Shown here piece by piece: positions 17,733 through 26,714 of a DNA stretch of 64,000 nt. The notes under the pieces are model-generated. The model was not told where the DNA came from. It did not search any database and saw only the letters and a program-made list of their open reading frames with translations. Position 1 is the stretch's first letter, and each line of letters begins with the position of its first letter. Where the stretch lies: positions 434,001 to 498,000 of the forward strand of contig NZ_JALPRR010000003.1 in NCBI RefSeq assembly GCF_023630205.1, written 5' to 3'. The stretch is from Pontibacter ruber (GTDB lineage: Bacteria; Bacteroidota; Bacteroidia; Cytophagales; Hymenobacteraceae). The translations under genes and the position numbers were made by a program.

Positions 17733-18149
17733 TTTACCCTTCTTGGCTTTCTTCTCTTTGTTGTACTGAGCTTTAAGATCTTTGTACTCGTCGTTCGAGA
17801 CGGTAACCGTATATTCCACAGAAGATAAGATAGACTGCTGTTCTTCCTCGTCATACATCATCAGCACCGACAGGAATTTATTTTCATTCAGCACGTAGTC
17901 ATCCTCTACTTTATCATACACCTGGAAGTCGTATTCACCTTCTTCCAGGTGCTTGGTATCCATGCGGGCCAGCTGATCGCCGGTGATGACAACTGGCTCC
18001 TCCAGATCCACGATCAGGTTGAAGGGCTGGTAGTACTTGCCGTCTTTTTTGTGGGTAACATACTCTACCCGGTCTATCAGCAGCTCGATGCCTGCATTTT
18101 TGCTGTCTCTCTTGTTCTTGATGTTGAGTATGTTGCCTGTTAATTTCAT
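17727..18149 (-). CDS. Conserved-looking hypothetical protein, charged, 140 residues
   Basis: Predicted soluble protein, rich in Asp/Glu and Lys, mostly beta-strand-like (MKLTGNILNIKNKRDSKNAGIELLIDRVEYVTH, YQPFNLIVDLEEPVVITGDQLARM), with an extended acidic middle and a lysine-rich tail (KEKKAKKGKK). No signal peptide or membrane segment. I recognise no family. Convergent with the VOC gene; its own promoter would face the TcmP-like gene. Confidence 0.65.
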   Translation of the reverse strand: MKLTGNILNIKNKRDSKNAGIELLIDRVEYVTHKKDGKYYQPFNLIVDLEEPVVITGDQLARMDTKHLEEGEYDFQVYDKVEDDYVLNENKFLSVLMMYDEEEQQSILSSVEYTVTVSNDEYKDLKAQYNKEKKAKKGKK

Positions 18150-18239
18150 ATGCTGATGTATACTTTGTAGCTCTATAGGTTATACTTAAAAGTGCTGCCT
18201 GAAGCAGATGAGCGTGCTGCAAAATTACGCTTAATTTTA

Positions 18240-18273
18240 TTTGCCTTCTCTTTAAAATTCACTCGTAACTTTG
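18240..18273 (+). promoter_or_regulatory. Bacteroidota-type promoter upstream of the TcmP-like gene
   Basis: TTTG (18240-18243), a 22-base spacer and TAACTTTG (18266-18273) match the -33 TTTG / -7 TAnnTTTG promoter of Bacteroidota primary sigma. The start point would be near 18280, leaving about 98 bases of leader before the ATG at 18378. Confidence 0.5.
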
Positions 18274-18377
18274 TCTCTTATCTGAAAATGCCTCTATACA
18301 AGACTGTCAGCTTTTGGAGTAGTTGCAGGCAAAGTATAAAACAGGGGCAGCGTACAGCTATAGTTTGAGTATAAAGC

Positions 18378-19502
18378 ATGTCTACTGTCGATACGAACGA
18401 TTTTTTTAAAGAACAGCGCAGCACTTCCGAGATTAAGTCGGAGCTGCTGAACGAGTATTTCAAGGCCTGGAGCAGCACCACTTTGCAGGGGCAGCGCTAC
18501 ATCTCCAATCCTGTACTGGCTTTTATCGACCTGTATGCCGGCGAAGGAAAAGCAGAAGACGGCAAGCCGGCCACACCTGTCAAGATCCTCAACAGCATTT
18601 TCGGGGCTACCGATAAATTCAACCTCAACAAGATCGTCAGGACTTTTTTTAACGACGAGAAGAAGGCCGTTGCCGCCAAGCTGAAGCAAAACCTGGAAAG
18701 CCTTCCCTATTACGAGAACCTGGTGCACAAGCCGGTGATGCTGCACGAAGAAGCCAATTTCAGTTTGCTGGCCAGGCTGCTTGGCAACGACACGCCCACG
18801 CTGCTGTACCTCGACCCGTTCGGCTACGCGTTTTCGCAGCAGTTGCTCCTGCAGTCCATCAGACGCTGGGGGCTGGATGTGTTCATGCTCTTTACGCCGG
18901 CCAAGCTGCGCGAAGCCGTAGTAAGCGCTACCGAAGGCGACGTGGTGACCGATATTTTCGGGGCGGAGCGGCTAACCAAGATCAAAGAATTTTTCGAGCG
19001 CTACCAGAACGCTCAGCAGCGCGAAGACTTTATGGTGGACAGTTTTGAAGATATTTTCCGGGAGCGGGAGTATAAGACCTTCCGTTTCAAGATCAGTTTG
19101 CCGAAGAAGAACCAGACCAGCCATTACCTCTTCTTTGTGTCTAAAACAGATACAGCTTACATGAAAATGAAAGAGCTCCTGCTCATGTACAGCGATTACC
19201 AGGAAGACGGCGTGCCGCTGTTCGGAGCCAACATCAAGCACCAGCTCTCGCTTTTCCAGGAACAGTACCGTTACTCCATCAAAAACCTGATCGCTGATTT
19301 AGCTAGCAAACCTAACTACTACCACAACCTGTCGCTGGACAGCATTTACCGGCACCACAACATCGGCACCAATTACATCCGTGGTAATTACATTGAAGCA
19401 TTCGAGCACCTCAAAAAAGAAGGCGTAGTGGAAGCCATCAACCCGGTATCGCGGCAGCCCATGCGCAAGGTATCGTTTAACTCGATCATTGCATACCGGT
19501 AG
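18378..19502 (+). CDS. TcmP-like protein (three-Cys-motif partner family), methyltransferase-like fold
   Basis: 374 residues, resembling TcmP proteins, which usually sit beside a three-Cys-motif (phage Gp37/Gp68-like) protein. FIDLYAGEGKAEDGKPATPV (about 49-68) resembles class I methyltransferase motif I, and LLYLDPFGYAF (142-152) resembles the motif IV DPxY-type catalytic region. The second half is helical with a winged-helix-like end (YRHHNIGTNYIRGNYIEAFEHLKKEGVVE). No three-Cys partner is in the window, so this copy is orphan. Function unknown; suggested roles in the family include nucleic-acid modification. Family call moderately confident, activity speculative. Confidence 0.7.
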   Translation: MSTVDTNDFFKEQRSTSEIKSELLNEYFKAWSSTTLQGQRYISNPVLAFIDLYAGEGKAEDGKPATPVKILNSIFGATDKFNLNKIVRTFFNDEKKAVAAKLKQNLESLPYYENLVHKPVMLHEEANFSLLARLLGNDTPTLLYLDPFGYAFSQQLLLQSIRRWGLDVFMLFTPAKLREAVVSATEGDVVTDIFGAERLTKIKEFFERYQNAQQREDFMVDSFEDIFREREYKTFRFKISLPKKNQTSHYLFFVSKTDTAYMKMKELLLMYSDYQEDGVPLFGANIKHQLSLFQEQYRYSIKNLIADLASKPNYYHNLSLDSIYRHHNIGTNYIRGNYIEAFEHLKKEGVVEAINPVSRQPMRKVSFNSIIAYR

Positions 19503-19782
19503 GGGTTGGAAGGTCCTTGGCGCTATTCTCCTGATTCGTGAATAAATAATGAGGTTGAGTCTCTGACCCGACTGGGCCAGAGGCCCACATGATAGCCAGT
19601 CACGAGCGAGGACGCTCGCGCCATGAACAGCAACTATGAAAGTATAACCTCAGCAAAAGCAAAGGCAGAAAATACCCTCCCGTAGACTAGCCAAAACGAG
19701 AGCTTTGAGCTAGCGAGCGCAGCTCTCAAGGGTAGGAAAAAAAGTATAAACTTTATTCAAACTGATCAAACAAAATAACACA
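19503..19782. other. Gene-free region holding one copy of a dispersed repeat and a hairpin
   Basis: 280 bases without a credible gene. It contains the 52-bp repeat (minus orientation, about 19572-19623), a second inverted repeat with arms GAGAGCT and AGCTCTC near 19700-19730, and AAGTATA copies near 19638 and 19740. Confidence 0.6.
19572..19623 (-). repeat. Dispersed intergenic repeat, copy A
   Basis: Read on the minus strand it begins GGCGCGAGCGTCCTCGCTCG and ends CTCTGGCCCAGT. It aligns without gaps to 26889-26940 at 41 of 52 positions. The first part is itself an inverted repeat (CGAGCG/CGCTCG). Confidence 0.65.
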
Positions 19783-20349
19783 ATGCCACAACCTAAACTC
19801 TTTATGCTGATGCTGGGCTGCCGGCCGGAAGGGCGCAACACCGAGCAACACGACATGTTCTTCAGCGTCGGAAATACGATAAAAGACCTGGTGCCGGAGA
19901 TAAAGGCTTTTTGGCCTGAGGCAAAAGGCAACATCCACGTGGATGCCTGGCGTGAGGTAACGCAGGTAAATGGGTACCGCATTACGGTTGTGCCTAAAGA
20001 GGGGGAAGCAACTGCAGAAGAAGCAACCGACAAACTATTCTTCCTGAACCTGGGCGGGTACAAGCCCGGCGAGTTTGACGAATTTCACTACAAGATGCTG
20101 GCCGTTGCCGGCGATCAGGCAGGCGCCATAAAGCAGGCGAGGGAAACGGCTTTTTACAAGCACACTGGTTTTAAAGGTGCCACCTCGCACATCGATGATA
20201 AGTTTGGGGTGGATGTGGACGAGCTATTCCAGGTTAAGGACATTCTGCCGGAAGCTGTGAAGCAGCAGTACAGTCTGCAGGTCACTGCTAGCAACACGGA
20301 CGTGGAAGATGAAATGCACCTCGGGTATTTTCAGCTGCACAAGCTTTAG
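19783..20349 (+). CDS. DUF1543-domain protein
   Basis: 188 residues, with two copies of the DUF1543 type of motif: LFMLMLGCRPEGRNTEQHDMFFSVG with DLVPEIKAFWPEAKGNIHVDAW, then LFFLNLGGYKPGEFDEFHYKMLAVAGD with KQARETAFYKHTG. Soluble, no catalytic motif known to me. Function of the family is unknown. It is followed by a hairpin made entirely of an inverted AAGTATAAA pair, so it is probably monocistronic. Confidence 0.85.
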   Translation: MPQPKLFMLMLGCRPEGRNTEQHDMFFSVGNTIKDLVPEIKAFWPEAKGNIHVDAWREVTQVNGYRITVVPKEGEATAEEATDKLFFLNLGGYKPGEFDEFHYKMLAVAGDQAGAIKQARETAFYKHTGFKGATSHIDDKFGVDVDELFQVKDILPEAVKQQYSLQVTASNTDVEDEMHLGYFQLHKL

Positions 20350-20367
20350 CCGCTACTGATAAGATGT

Positions 20368-20390
20368 TTTATACTTTTTGAAAGTATAAA
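20368..20390 (+). terminator. Hairpin built from an inverted pair of the iterated motif
   Basis: TTTATACTTT (20368-20377), loop TTG, AAAGTATAAA (20381-20390): a perfect 10-bp stem lying 18 bases after the DUF1543 stop. No T-run follows, so it is a weak intrinsic terminator or transcript-end stabiliser. Confidence 0.5.
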
Positions 20391-20457
20391 GTAAACGAAC
20401 ATGCGCGGGCTTGCTGCGTTATTAAGGGGAGTGATTTCAAACCTAAAAGTGAAAGCT

Positions 20458-21234
20458 ATGAACAGAAACTTTGAGAATAACGATCGCCCCCGCAAAAACC
20501 ATTACGCTGACTTCGACGAGCACGGCAACCCGCGCACAGGTAACGTGAACAGCCTCTCCCGCCACGAGCCGGAGAGCAGAGACAGAGCCAACTATAGAAA
20601 TTACCAGGGTAACTATGGACAGGGCAGTAACTATGGCCGTGTAAGCCACGATGCCCGCGCTTATGGCGATTACAGCCAGGGTACCCGCTACGGAGAGGGA
20701 GGAAGTACATCCGGTGGTGGGTCTGCTTACGGTAACTCATACTATGGTATGCACGGCGAGCAAGGCCCGCGCAACCGTGACTCCGACAGAAACCGTTCCG
20801 GCGATGTACAGCGTGGCTACGGCGACTACAACGACTACAGCAGCCGCAACTATGGCAGCTTCGGCGGCAACGAGTACAGTGGCTACATGAGCGACGACAG
20901 AAACACAGGTTACCGCGGCGCTGGCTACGACGAACGTTTCAAACCAGACTATGGCGCCACAGGCCGCGAAAGTACTGGCTACGATCGCGGTTTCCGAAAC
21001 TACAGCGGCACCGGCTACGGCTCAACCGGTTACGATAACCGCGACATGGATCGCGAACGCAGTGCCTACAGTAACTACGGCGATTACCAGGACCGCAACT
21101 CCCGAAATGAGAATCGTGAACATAGAAATGAAAGCCGCAGCGACTACCGATCACAAAACCAAGGCCGCAACAACGAGCGCAATCGTCCGCTAGGCCTCTT
21201 CAATCCTAACCGCGATCCGAACCGTAACAGGTAA
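20458..21234 (+). CDS. Gly/Tyr/Arg/Asn/Ser-rich intrinsically disordered protein
   Basis: 258 residues from ATG 20458 (MNRNFENNDRPRKNHYADFDEHG); an earlier in-frame ATG at 20401 adds an unrelated basic leader and is less likely. The protein is almost entirely low complexity: repeated NYG, GYD, YGS, YGDY and RDRN units with evenly spaced tyrosines and arginines, no hydrophobic core, no signal peptide. Composition recalls RGG/YG-rich domains that bind RNA or phase-separate, and desiccation or stress proteins. I recognise no named family. A clear terminator follows. Existence of the protein is supported by sustained in-frame bias. Confidence 0.65.
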   Translation: MNRNFENNDRPRKNHYADFDEHGNPRTGNVNSLSRHEPESRDRANYRNYQGNYGQGSNYGRVSHDARAYGDYSQGTRYGEGGSTSGGGSAYGNSYYGMHGEQGPRNRDSDRNRSGDVQRGYGDYNDYSSRNYGSFGGNEYSGYMSDDRNTGYRGAGYDERFKPDYGATGRESTGYDRGFRNYSGTGYGSTGYDNRDMDRERSAYSNYGDYQDRNSRNENREHRNESRSDYRSQNQGRNNERNRPLGLFNPNRDPNRNR

Positions 21235-21255
21235 GCGATTATACTTTATACTTTG

Positions 21256-21299
21256 AAAAAAGCAGCCGCTTGTTCTTCGGAATAAGCGGCTGCTTTTTT
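21256..21299 (+). terminator. Strong intrinsic terminator after the disordered protein gene
   Basis: AAAAAAGCAGCCGCTT (21256-21271) pairs with 21284-21299, followed by T-rich sequence. Two TATACTT copies lie immediately upstream. Confidence 0.9.
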
Positions 21300-21390
21300 T
21301 CTGGCCTGCCGGATCTCCTGAAGAGAGTATAGTTCTACTTTTATACTTTAAGGCATTGGGTATAGCCGCAGAATTGCGTACTTTTTGGCT

Positions 21391-22797
21391 ATGAAAATTC
21401 CGATCTCTAAAGTTTTATTTCTGTTGGTAGTATGCACCCTGTTTCATACTATCGCCTGGTCACAGGCTGTGCCTGCAAAGCTTACTGCTGCTTTTGCAAA
21501 GTTTGAGCAGGACCCGCAGCTGCGGAATGCCATTGCCTCTTTGTATGTAGCCGATGCACAAACAGGGCAGGTCGTGTTCCATAAAAATGGGCAGGTGGGG
21601 CTGGCACCGGCTTCTACCATGAAAGTAATTACCAGCATCAGTGCTTACGAATTGCTGGGCAAGAACTTCCGCTACGAGACCAAATTTGCCTACCGCAAAG
21701 AGCAAGGAAAAGGAAAGGCAAGCCTGTTTATTTTGCCAAGCGGCGACCCCACCTTTGGCAGCTGGCGCTGGCCCGAAACCAGGGAAGCCGTTGTTCTAAG
21801 TAAGCTAACGCAGGCAATCCGGAAAACAGGTTTTCGTACGTTCGAAGGCGTGTATGTATCCAATGAAGGCTGGAATGAAGAGACTGTTCCGGATGGCTGG
21901 ATGTGGCAGGATATTGCCAATTACTACGGGGCAGGTCCTGCCAAACTGAACTGGCGGGAAAACCAATACGATGTGATTTTACAGTCAGGCAAATCTTTAG
22001 GCGACCCGGTGAAAGTCGTGAAGACTGTGCCACGGCTCAATGGCTATGGGCTGCGGTCGGAGCTTACGTCAGCCGCCGCCGGCACCGGCGATAACGCCTA
22101 TATTTATTTCCCGTTGAGCGCCTCCGCTGCTACTATACGTGGTACCATCCCTGTCAACGAAAACAGTTTTAAAATATCTGGCTCCATGCCTTCAGCTGCC
22201 ACCCAGTTTGTCAGCACCCTGTCTGATACCTTAAAAACTCTTGGTATACAGCTGCCGCAGCAACCCGTGTTGCAGCATGTCAAGAAGCAGCCGTCTGAGC
22301 AGTATACTTTGTTCCACACCGTTTCGTCGCCTCCGCTCGACAGCATCGTGTACTGGTTTAACCGGAAAAGCATCAACCTGTATGGCGAGGCCTTGCTGAA
22401 AACAATCGCATATCAGAAACAGGGGAGCAGCGATTCGGATAAAGGCCTGGAGCTGATCCGGGATTTCTGGCAGAAACAGGGTATCGCCAAAACCGAACTG
22501 GCCATGGTCGATGGCTCTGGCCTCTCGCCGCTGAACCGCGTTACGACCCACGCACAGGTGCAACTGCTGCAGCATGCCCGTAAGCAGGACTGGTACCAAG
22601 GTTTTTATACTTCGCTACCGGTATACAATGGCATGAAAATGAAGAGCGGAACGATCAGGGGCGTGAAGGGCTATTGCGGCTACCACAAAGGCAAAGACGG
22701 AAAAGAGTATGTTTTTTCTTTCCTGGTGAACAACTACAACGGTTCGGCTTCGGAACTGGTGCAGAAGATGTACAAAGTGCTCGATGAGCTGAAATAA
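21391..22797 (+). CDS. dacB: D-alanyl-D-alanine carboxypeptidase/endopeptidase, PBP4 type (peptidase S13)
   Basis: Periplasmic enzyme trimming peptidoglycan cross-links and terminal D-Ala. Signal peptide ISKVLFLLVVCTLFHTIAWSQA. Active-site triad motifs are present: SxxK as STMK (residues 75-78, in LAPASTMKVI), SxN as SIN (327-329, in NRKSINLYGEALL) and KTG-like KSGT (418-421, in KMKSGTIRGVKGY). 468 residues with the inserted domain between SxxK and SxN, as in PBP4. Start placed at ATG 21391, six bases after an alternative TTG. Convergent with the small Gly/Ser/Asn-rich gene, sharing a terminator. Confidence 0.93.
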   Translation: MKIPISKVLFLLVVCTLFHTIAWSQAVPAKLTAAFAKFEQDPQLRNAIASLYVADAQTGQVVFHKNGQVGLAPASTMKVITSISAYELLGKNFRYETKFAYRKEQGKGKASLFILPSGDPTFGSWRWPETREAVVLSKLTQAIRKTGFRTFEGVYVSNEGWNEETVPDGWMWQDIANYYGAGPAKLNWRENQYDVILQSGKSLGDPVKVVKTVPRLNGYGLRSELTSAAAGTGDNAYIYFPLSASAATIRGTIPVNENSFKISGSMPSAATQFVSTLSDTLKTLGIQLPQQPVLQHVKKQPSEQYTLFHTVSSPPLDSIVYWFNRKSINLYGEALLKTIAYQKQGSSDSDKGLELIRDFWQKQGIAKTELAMVDGSGLSPLNRVTTHAQVQLLQHARKQDWYQGFYTSLPVYNGMKMKSGTIRGVKGYCGYHKGKDGKEYVFSFLVNNYNGSASELVQKMYKVLDELK

Positions 22798-22813
22798 ACG
22801 GCTGGCAACAAGT

Positions 22814-22857
22814 ATAAAACCAGAAGCCCCGGCATATGCCGGGGCTTCTGGTTTTAT
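22814..22857. terminator. Bidirectional perfect-palindrome terminator
   Basis: 44-bp perfect palindrome with arms ATAAAACCAGAAGCCCCGGC centred on ATAT, between dacB and the convergent minus-strand gene. The AAGTATA motif overlaps its left edge. Confidence 0.9.
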
Positions 22858-22877
22858 GTTAATATTAACGTATAATC

Positions 22878-23207
22878 TTACTCTTTCTCGTTGCCGAGGC
22901 CTTCCTTGTTTTTATGGCCTTTCAGTGTGCTGGCGTTCGGTTGGTTGTTGCGGAACTCCTTATCAGAGCTATCAGCCCCACGGTTATCAGATGGGTTGGC
23001 ATGTGAGCCTTGCGGGCTGTTCTGGTTAGGTGTATTTTTACCAGCTTTGGCACCGCCACTGCTGCCTTCCCGGCTTGGCTTGTTCTCGCCACGCGTGTTG
23101 TCCGCGCCACCTGCCACAGGACCCGACTGTGATCCGCCCTGTCCGCTTACATTCTGGCCTTTTCTTGAGTTATTATCTCCTGAGATATTTCTGTTATTAC
23201 TGCTCAT
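22878..23207 (-). CDS. Small hydrophilic Gly/Ser/Asn-rich protein, stress-protein-like
   Basis: 109 residues almost free of hydrophobic amino acids (MSSNNRNISGDNNSRKGQ, GGADNTRGENKPSREG, ANPSDNRGADSSDKEFRNN), with a Lys/Gly/Glu tail. No cysteine, signal peptide or known domain. Composition resembles general-stress or hydrophilin-like proteins of soil and desert bacteria. The frame on the opposite strand is also open, but its Pro/Leu/Phe composition looks like an antisense artefact. Function unknown. Confidence 0.6.
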   Translation of the reverse strand: MSSNNRNISGDNNSRKGQNVSGQGGSQSGPVAGGADNTRGENKPSREGSSGGAKAGKNTPNQNSPQGSHANPSDNRGADSSDKEFRNNQPNASTLKGHKNKEGLGNEKE

Positions 23208-23540
23208 CGCTTTTCTCCTTCTCTTTTATAAAACAAATCATATTCAGCCGCCGGATTTCGCCGGGGTAAGTAAGTTGTACGGAGGAAAGCAGCGTTAGGG
23301 TTAAGAAAGTGTGCTGTGCCGGTAGGCAAAATTGCCGCTGATAACGTAAAAAGCTATGCTTTATCTGTTACAAAAAAGCTTCAGGAAGAGCCCGTTGCTG
23401 CATCATCCTGAATATAGTCTAAACCTATGTAAATCATTTTTATTCAGGTGAAAAACGGCACTCCAACTTTATTAAGAAAAGAGAGTTAATAGGAGGGTCA
23501 TCTGGAAATATACTTGTCGGATAGGCTTTTGTAGAATTGT
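23208..23540. other. Divergent intergenic region with no recognisable feature
   Basis: 333 bases between the hydrophilic protein gene and the AsmA-like gene. One TATACTT copy near 23508. No gene, terminator or clear promoter box seen. Confidence 0.5.
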
Positions 23541-26500
23541 ATGAAATTTCACCGGTTTATAAAGTTTTCCCTGATAGTTGTAGGGCTCGTACTTTCGTTG
23601 GTACTGGTGGTCCTGCTGATGCTGCCCATGCTCTACCAGGAGAAAGCGCCCGCTTTGCTGCGCCAAAAGTTCGAAAGCAGTTCCGACATGGTCCTGGCAC
23701 CTTTCCAGATGGAGATCTCGAGTTGGAGGAATTTTCCCTATCTTACTTTTTCCATTGATGATGTTGCTTTAGTAGATACCAGTAACAACAGGTCCATAGA
23801 GGTGCTGCGAATAAAACATGCGGAAGCACTTGTTTCGGTGTTGCAGTGGCCGTTTGGAGTTGTACGGGTAAGTAAAGTATACCTCGACGGGCTGGTGTTC
23901 CATCAGCAGGTAGATTCTACCGGGAAAAAGATCGGCCTTTCTTTCAGGGAGCGCGAAAGTGCAACCGATGCTTCCGGCGATGTATCGCTCCATATTCCGC
24001 ACGTCAGAATTCGGAACGCCCGCATCCTTAGCGAAAATCACTACAAAAAAGGTGCGTTTTCCATACAACTGCTCAACTCTGACCTGGCTTTGGAGGTGCG
24101 AAACAATGCGTTGAATCTAAAAGGCAAGCTGAACGGAAAGATCGACTACATTGCCAGCAGAGAGCTGCGCCTGTTTCAGGACAAGAAGTTTACGGCTGAT
24201 GCCTTTTATACTTATGATCTGAAGAAAAAGCTGGGCAGGATACAGAACAGCAAGGCGATACTGAACGGGAACGAAGTTTTGATCTCGGGCACGCACCAAA
24301 AGCCAACCACAGGTCCGGGTGCCGAACTGGACCTTCACTTCCAGGGGGACCAGCCGTTTTTCTTCTTGCTGAACCAGATGGAATCCGTGCGGTCTATCCC
24401 GTTGCTGAAGCGGGTGAAGAGCGAGGGCCGCGTAAAATTACACTACCACATTGCCGGGAACTCCAGCCCGATGCAGCGCCCCAGATCCAGGTTATACTTT
24501 GCCCTGCAGGATGGCAAGTTGCACTGGCCTACAAGCCGCATTACCTTGTCGCATATACAAATTGCAGGGCAGCTCGACAACGGACCTGAGCATTCGCCTG
24601 AGTCGAGCTCGTTTACGCTGCACAACCTGTCTGCCCGCTCCGGTACCGACAGTGTACAACTAAAAGCAACGATCACCAACTTCACCGAACCGTTTGTAGA
24701 CGCTCACCTCAGCGGAAGCTATACCCTGGACAGCCTGGCGCAGGTGTTGCCGCCCACTTACATTGCATTGCCTAAGGGCACACTTGCCGGTAATATCGCC
24801 ATCAAAGGGAACCTGCATGCCAACGATGGCCGGAAGAAAGAGCAGGACCTGCAATGGAAAGGCGCCATCAGCCTGCAAAACGTGGCTTTCCGGCCGGCAA
24901 ACCTGACCGTTGCCTGCACAGAAGTAAACGGGAAAGCCGTGCTGACGGGCAACGAACTGCGCTTGCCGCAATTTAGCGGTAAAGTAGGAGGGGAGCCTTT
25001 CTCGGTAACTGGCTCTGTGAAAGATGTCATGAACTATCTGTTGGGGCAAAGCCCTACGATAACTGTAGATGGAGCGGTCCGGCTGAAGCAGGTAAATACC
25101 GCCTGGATAAAGCTGGAAGCGGGTGCTGAGGCAGGCAGGCAGAAGAAGGCTGTGGCCAGTACAGTAAAAACAGATAACAGTATACTTCCGGCTTTCCTGC
25201 GCCTCAACATGCGCCTGCAGTGTGAGCAGCTTGAACTTGAGAAAGCGACGATCCGGAAAATGCATGCCCGCTTAAGAAGCAACGGCAATCGGCTTACCCT
25301 TTCCGATATAGGTTTGACCACACAGGGCATCACAGTGAAGGGCAACCTCTCGGTGCCGAACAACAGCAGGCAACTGCACGCAGCCAACCTGCAGCTCTCT
25401 GCTAACCTCGACTCGCTGGACCTGACCAGCATGCAGCAGATCAACGCGTTGGCAAATACCAGCGGCCGCGACAAAGCTGCTGAAGCTACGCAGAAAAATG
25501 GTCTGGCATACATCCTTCCCCTGCAAAAGGCGCAGCTTTCCGTACATGTCAGGAACGTAAATCTGCCCGGTAACGAAGATATGAAGAACTTCTCGCTGCA
25601 GCTAAACAAAAACCGCAACCACGTAACCATGCGTGACATGCGTTTTACAACCTCAAAAGGCGGTAAGGCTACAGCCAGCGGTGGTTTTCAGTTGAACAAA
25701 TCAAAATTGACCAAGCCTTACCTGGATGTAGCCATGCAGTATAAATTCCTGGACCTGCAGGCATTTATGCAAAACTTTGCCGCGCTCAAGACCCTGCTTC
25801 CGCCCCCTGACACAGCAAGCACTCCGGCCAGGGCAGACGGTAAGTATAAGTTCAAGGAGAAAGCATACGACTTAAGCTTATACATAAAAGCCGGTGAACT
25901 GAAGTATGAATACCTGCGGGGCGCCAACCTGGCTATAAATGCCCGCATGAACCGGGAGCAGGCGCAGCTGGACAGGCTGTACCTCGACGCTTTTGGAGGC
26001 ATGATCTACGCGCACGGCCTCATGGACCTGAACGAGCCGACCGATACCGTGCCGGTAAGGCTGAAAGCACAGGTACAGGATGTCGATCTGAAACAAATAT
26101 TTGCGTTTGCCGAGCAAATGGAATTGGACGTGCTGGGCAGCCGGAACATAGAAGGCAAAGCCGACTGCAACCTGACTGTTTTCACTAAACTGGACCAGAC
26201 GTTTACCCCAAGCTTTGACCGGACGGTTGCCTATACAAAAGCTACGTTCCGGGGGATGGAGCTAAAGGACATAATGCCGATACAGGAAGCGCTCGGCTTT
26301 ATGAGAAAAGAGCGGACCGAGCACCTGTACTTTGAGGATGTGAATGCCGATTTTGTGCTGTACAAAAACAAGTTCTTAACGCCCGGTTTCAGTCTGAACA
26401 ATAACCTGTCTTCCTTCGACTTAAGAGGGTCCTATACCATGAAAGGAAATGCGAACCTGAGCATGGATGTGAACGTGCTCAATATTTTGTTCGGTAACAA

Positions 26501-26714
26501 CGAGCGCCGCATAGAGCAGATCCAGGAAGACTCGCTGGCCTTAAAAAGCAACAAAAGGCAGCAGCATCTGCTATTGGTGCGGGAACAGGACAAGTATAAA
26601 GTAAAACTCAGCAACCGAAAGGAAAGAGAAAGTATAACAGATACCCTCCGCAACGAGTTTACGGATGTGCTGAACCGCTACCAGATCGATACCGTGTTTA
26701 CAGTGGTAAAATAG
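23541..26714 (+). CDS. AsmA-like membrane-anchored giant periplasmic protein
   Basis: 1057 residues with one N-terminal membrane helix (IVVGLVLSLVLVVLLMLPML, about 12-31) and a huge periplasmic part of repetitive beta-strand segments. The start (VLAPFQMEISSWRNFPYLTFSIDDVALVD) and the recurring strand pattern, together with the C-terminal FRGMELKDIMPIQEALGFMRKERTEHLYFEDV and YTMKGNANLSMDV, are like AsmA family proteins of Bacteroidota. AsmA/TamB/YhdP relatives form a hydrophobic groove bridging the envelope for phospholipid transport. Standing alone, it probably serves outer-membrane lipid homeostasis; this role is by family, not shown here. Confidence 0.85.
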   Translation: MKFHRFIKFSLIVVGLVLSLVLVVLLMLPMLYQEKAPALLRQKFESSSDMVLAPFQMEISSWRNFPYLTFSIDDVALVDTSNNRSIEVLRIKHAEALVSVLQWPFGVVRVSKVYLDGLVFHQQVDSTGKKIGLSFRERESATDASGDVSLHIPHVRIRNARILSENHYKKGAFSIQLLNSDLALEVRNNALNLKGKLNGKIDYIASRELRLFQDKKFTADAFYTYDLKKKLGRIQNSKAILNGNEVLISGTHQKPTTGPGAELDLHFQGDQPFFFLLNQMESVRSIPLLKRVKSEGRVKLHYHIAGNSSPMQRPRSRLYFALQDGKLHWPTSRITLSHIQIAGQLDNGPEHSPESSSFTLHNLSARSGTDSVQLKATITNFTEPFVDAHLSGSYTLDSLAQVLPPTYIALPKGTLAGNIAIKGNLHANDGRKKEQDLQWKGAISLQNVAFRPANLTVACTEVNGKAVLTGNELRLPQFSGKVGGEPFSVTGSVKDVMNYLLGQSPTITVDGAVRLKQVNTAWIKLEAGAEAGRQKKAVASTVKTDNSILPAFLRLNMRLQCEQLELEKATIRKMHARLRSNGNRLTLSDIGLTTQGITVKGNLSVPNNSRQLHAANLQLSANLDSLDLTSMQQINALANTSGRDKAAEATQKNGLAYILPLQKAQLSVHVRNVNLPGNEDMKNFSLQLNKNRNHVTMRDMRFTTSKGGKATASGGFQLNKSKLTKPYLDVAMQYKFLDLQAFMQNFAALKTLLPPPDTASTPARADGKYKFKEKAYDLSLYIKAGELKYEYLRGANLAINARMNREQAQLDRLYLDAFGGMIYAHGLMDLNEPTDTVPVRLKAQVQDVDLKQIFAFAEQMELDVLGSRNIEGKADCNLTVFTKLDQTFTPSFDRTVAYTKATFRGMELKDIMPIQEALGFMRKERTEHLYFEDVNADFVLYKNKFLTPGFSLNNNLSSFDLRGSYTMKGNANLSMDVNVLNILFGNNERRIEQIQEDSLALKSNKRQQHLLLVREQDKYKVKLSNRKERESITDTLRNEFTDVLNRYQIDTVFTVVK

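Noticed and set aside
18150..18377. Possible RNA gene or riboswitch before the TcmP-like gene
   Set aside because: Only a promoter-like pair and motif copies are visible; no conserved secondary structure could be recognised.
22891..23298. Plus-strand frame of 135 codons opposite the hydrophilic protein
   Set aside because: Pro/Leu/Phe-rich antisense of a Gly/Ser/Asn-rich gene, no domain.
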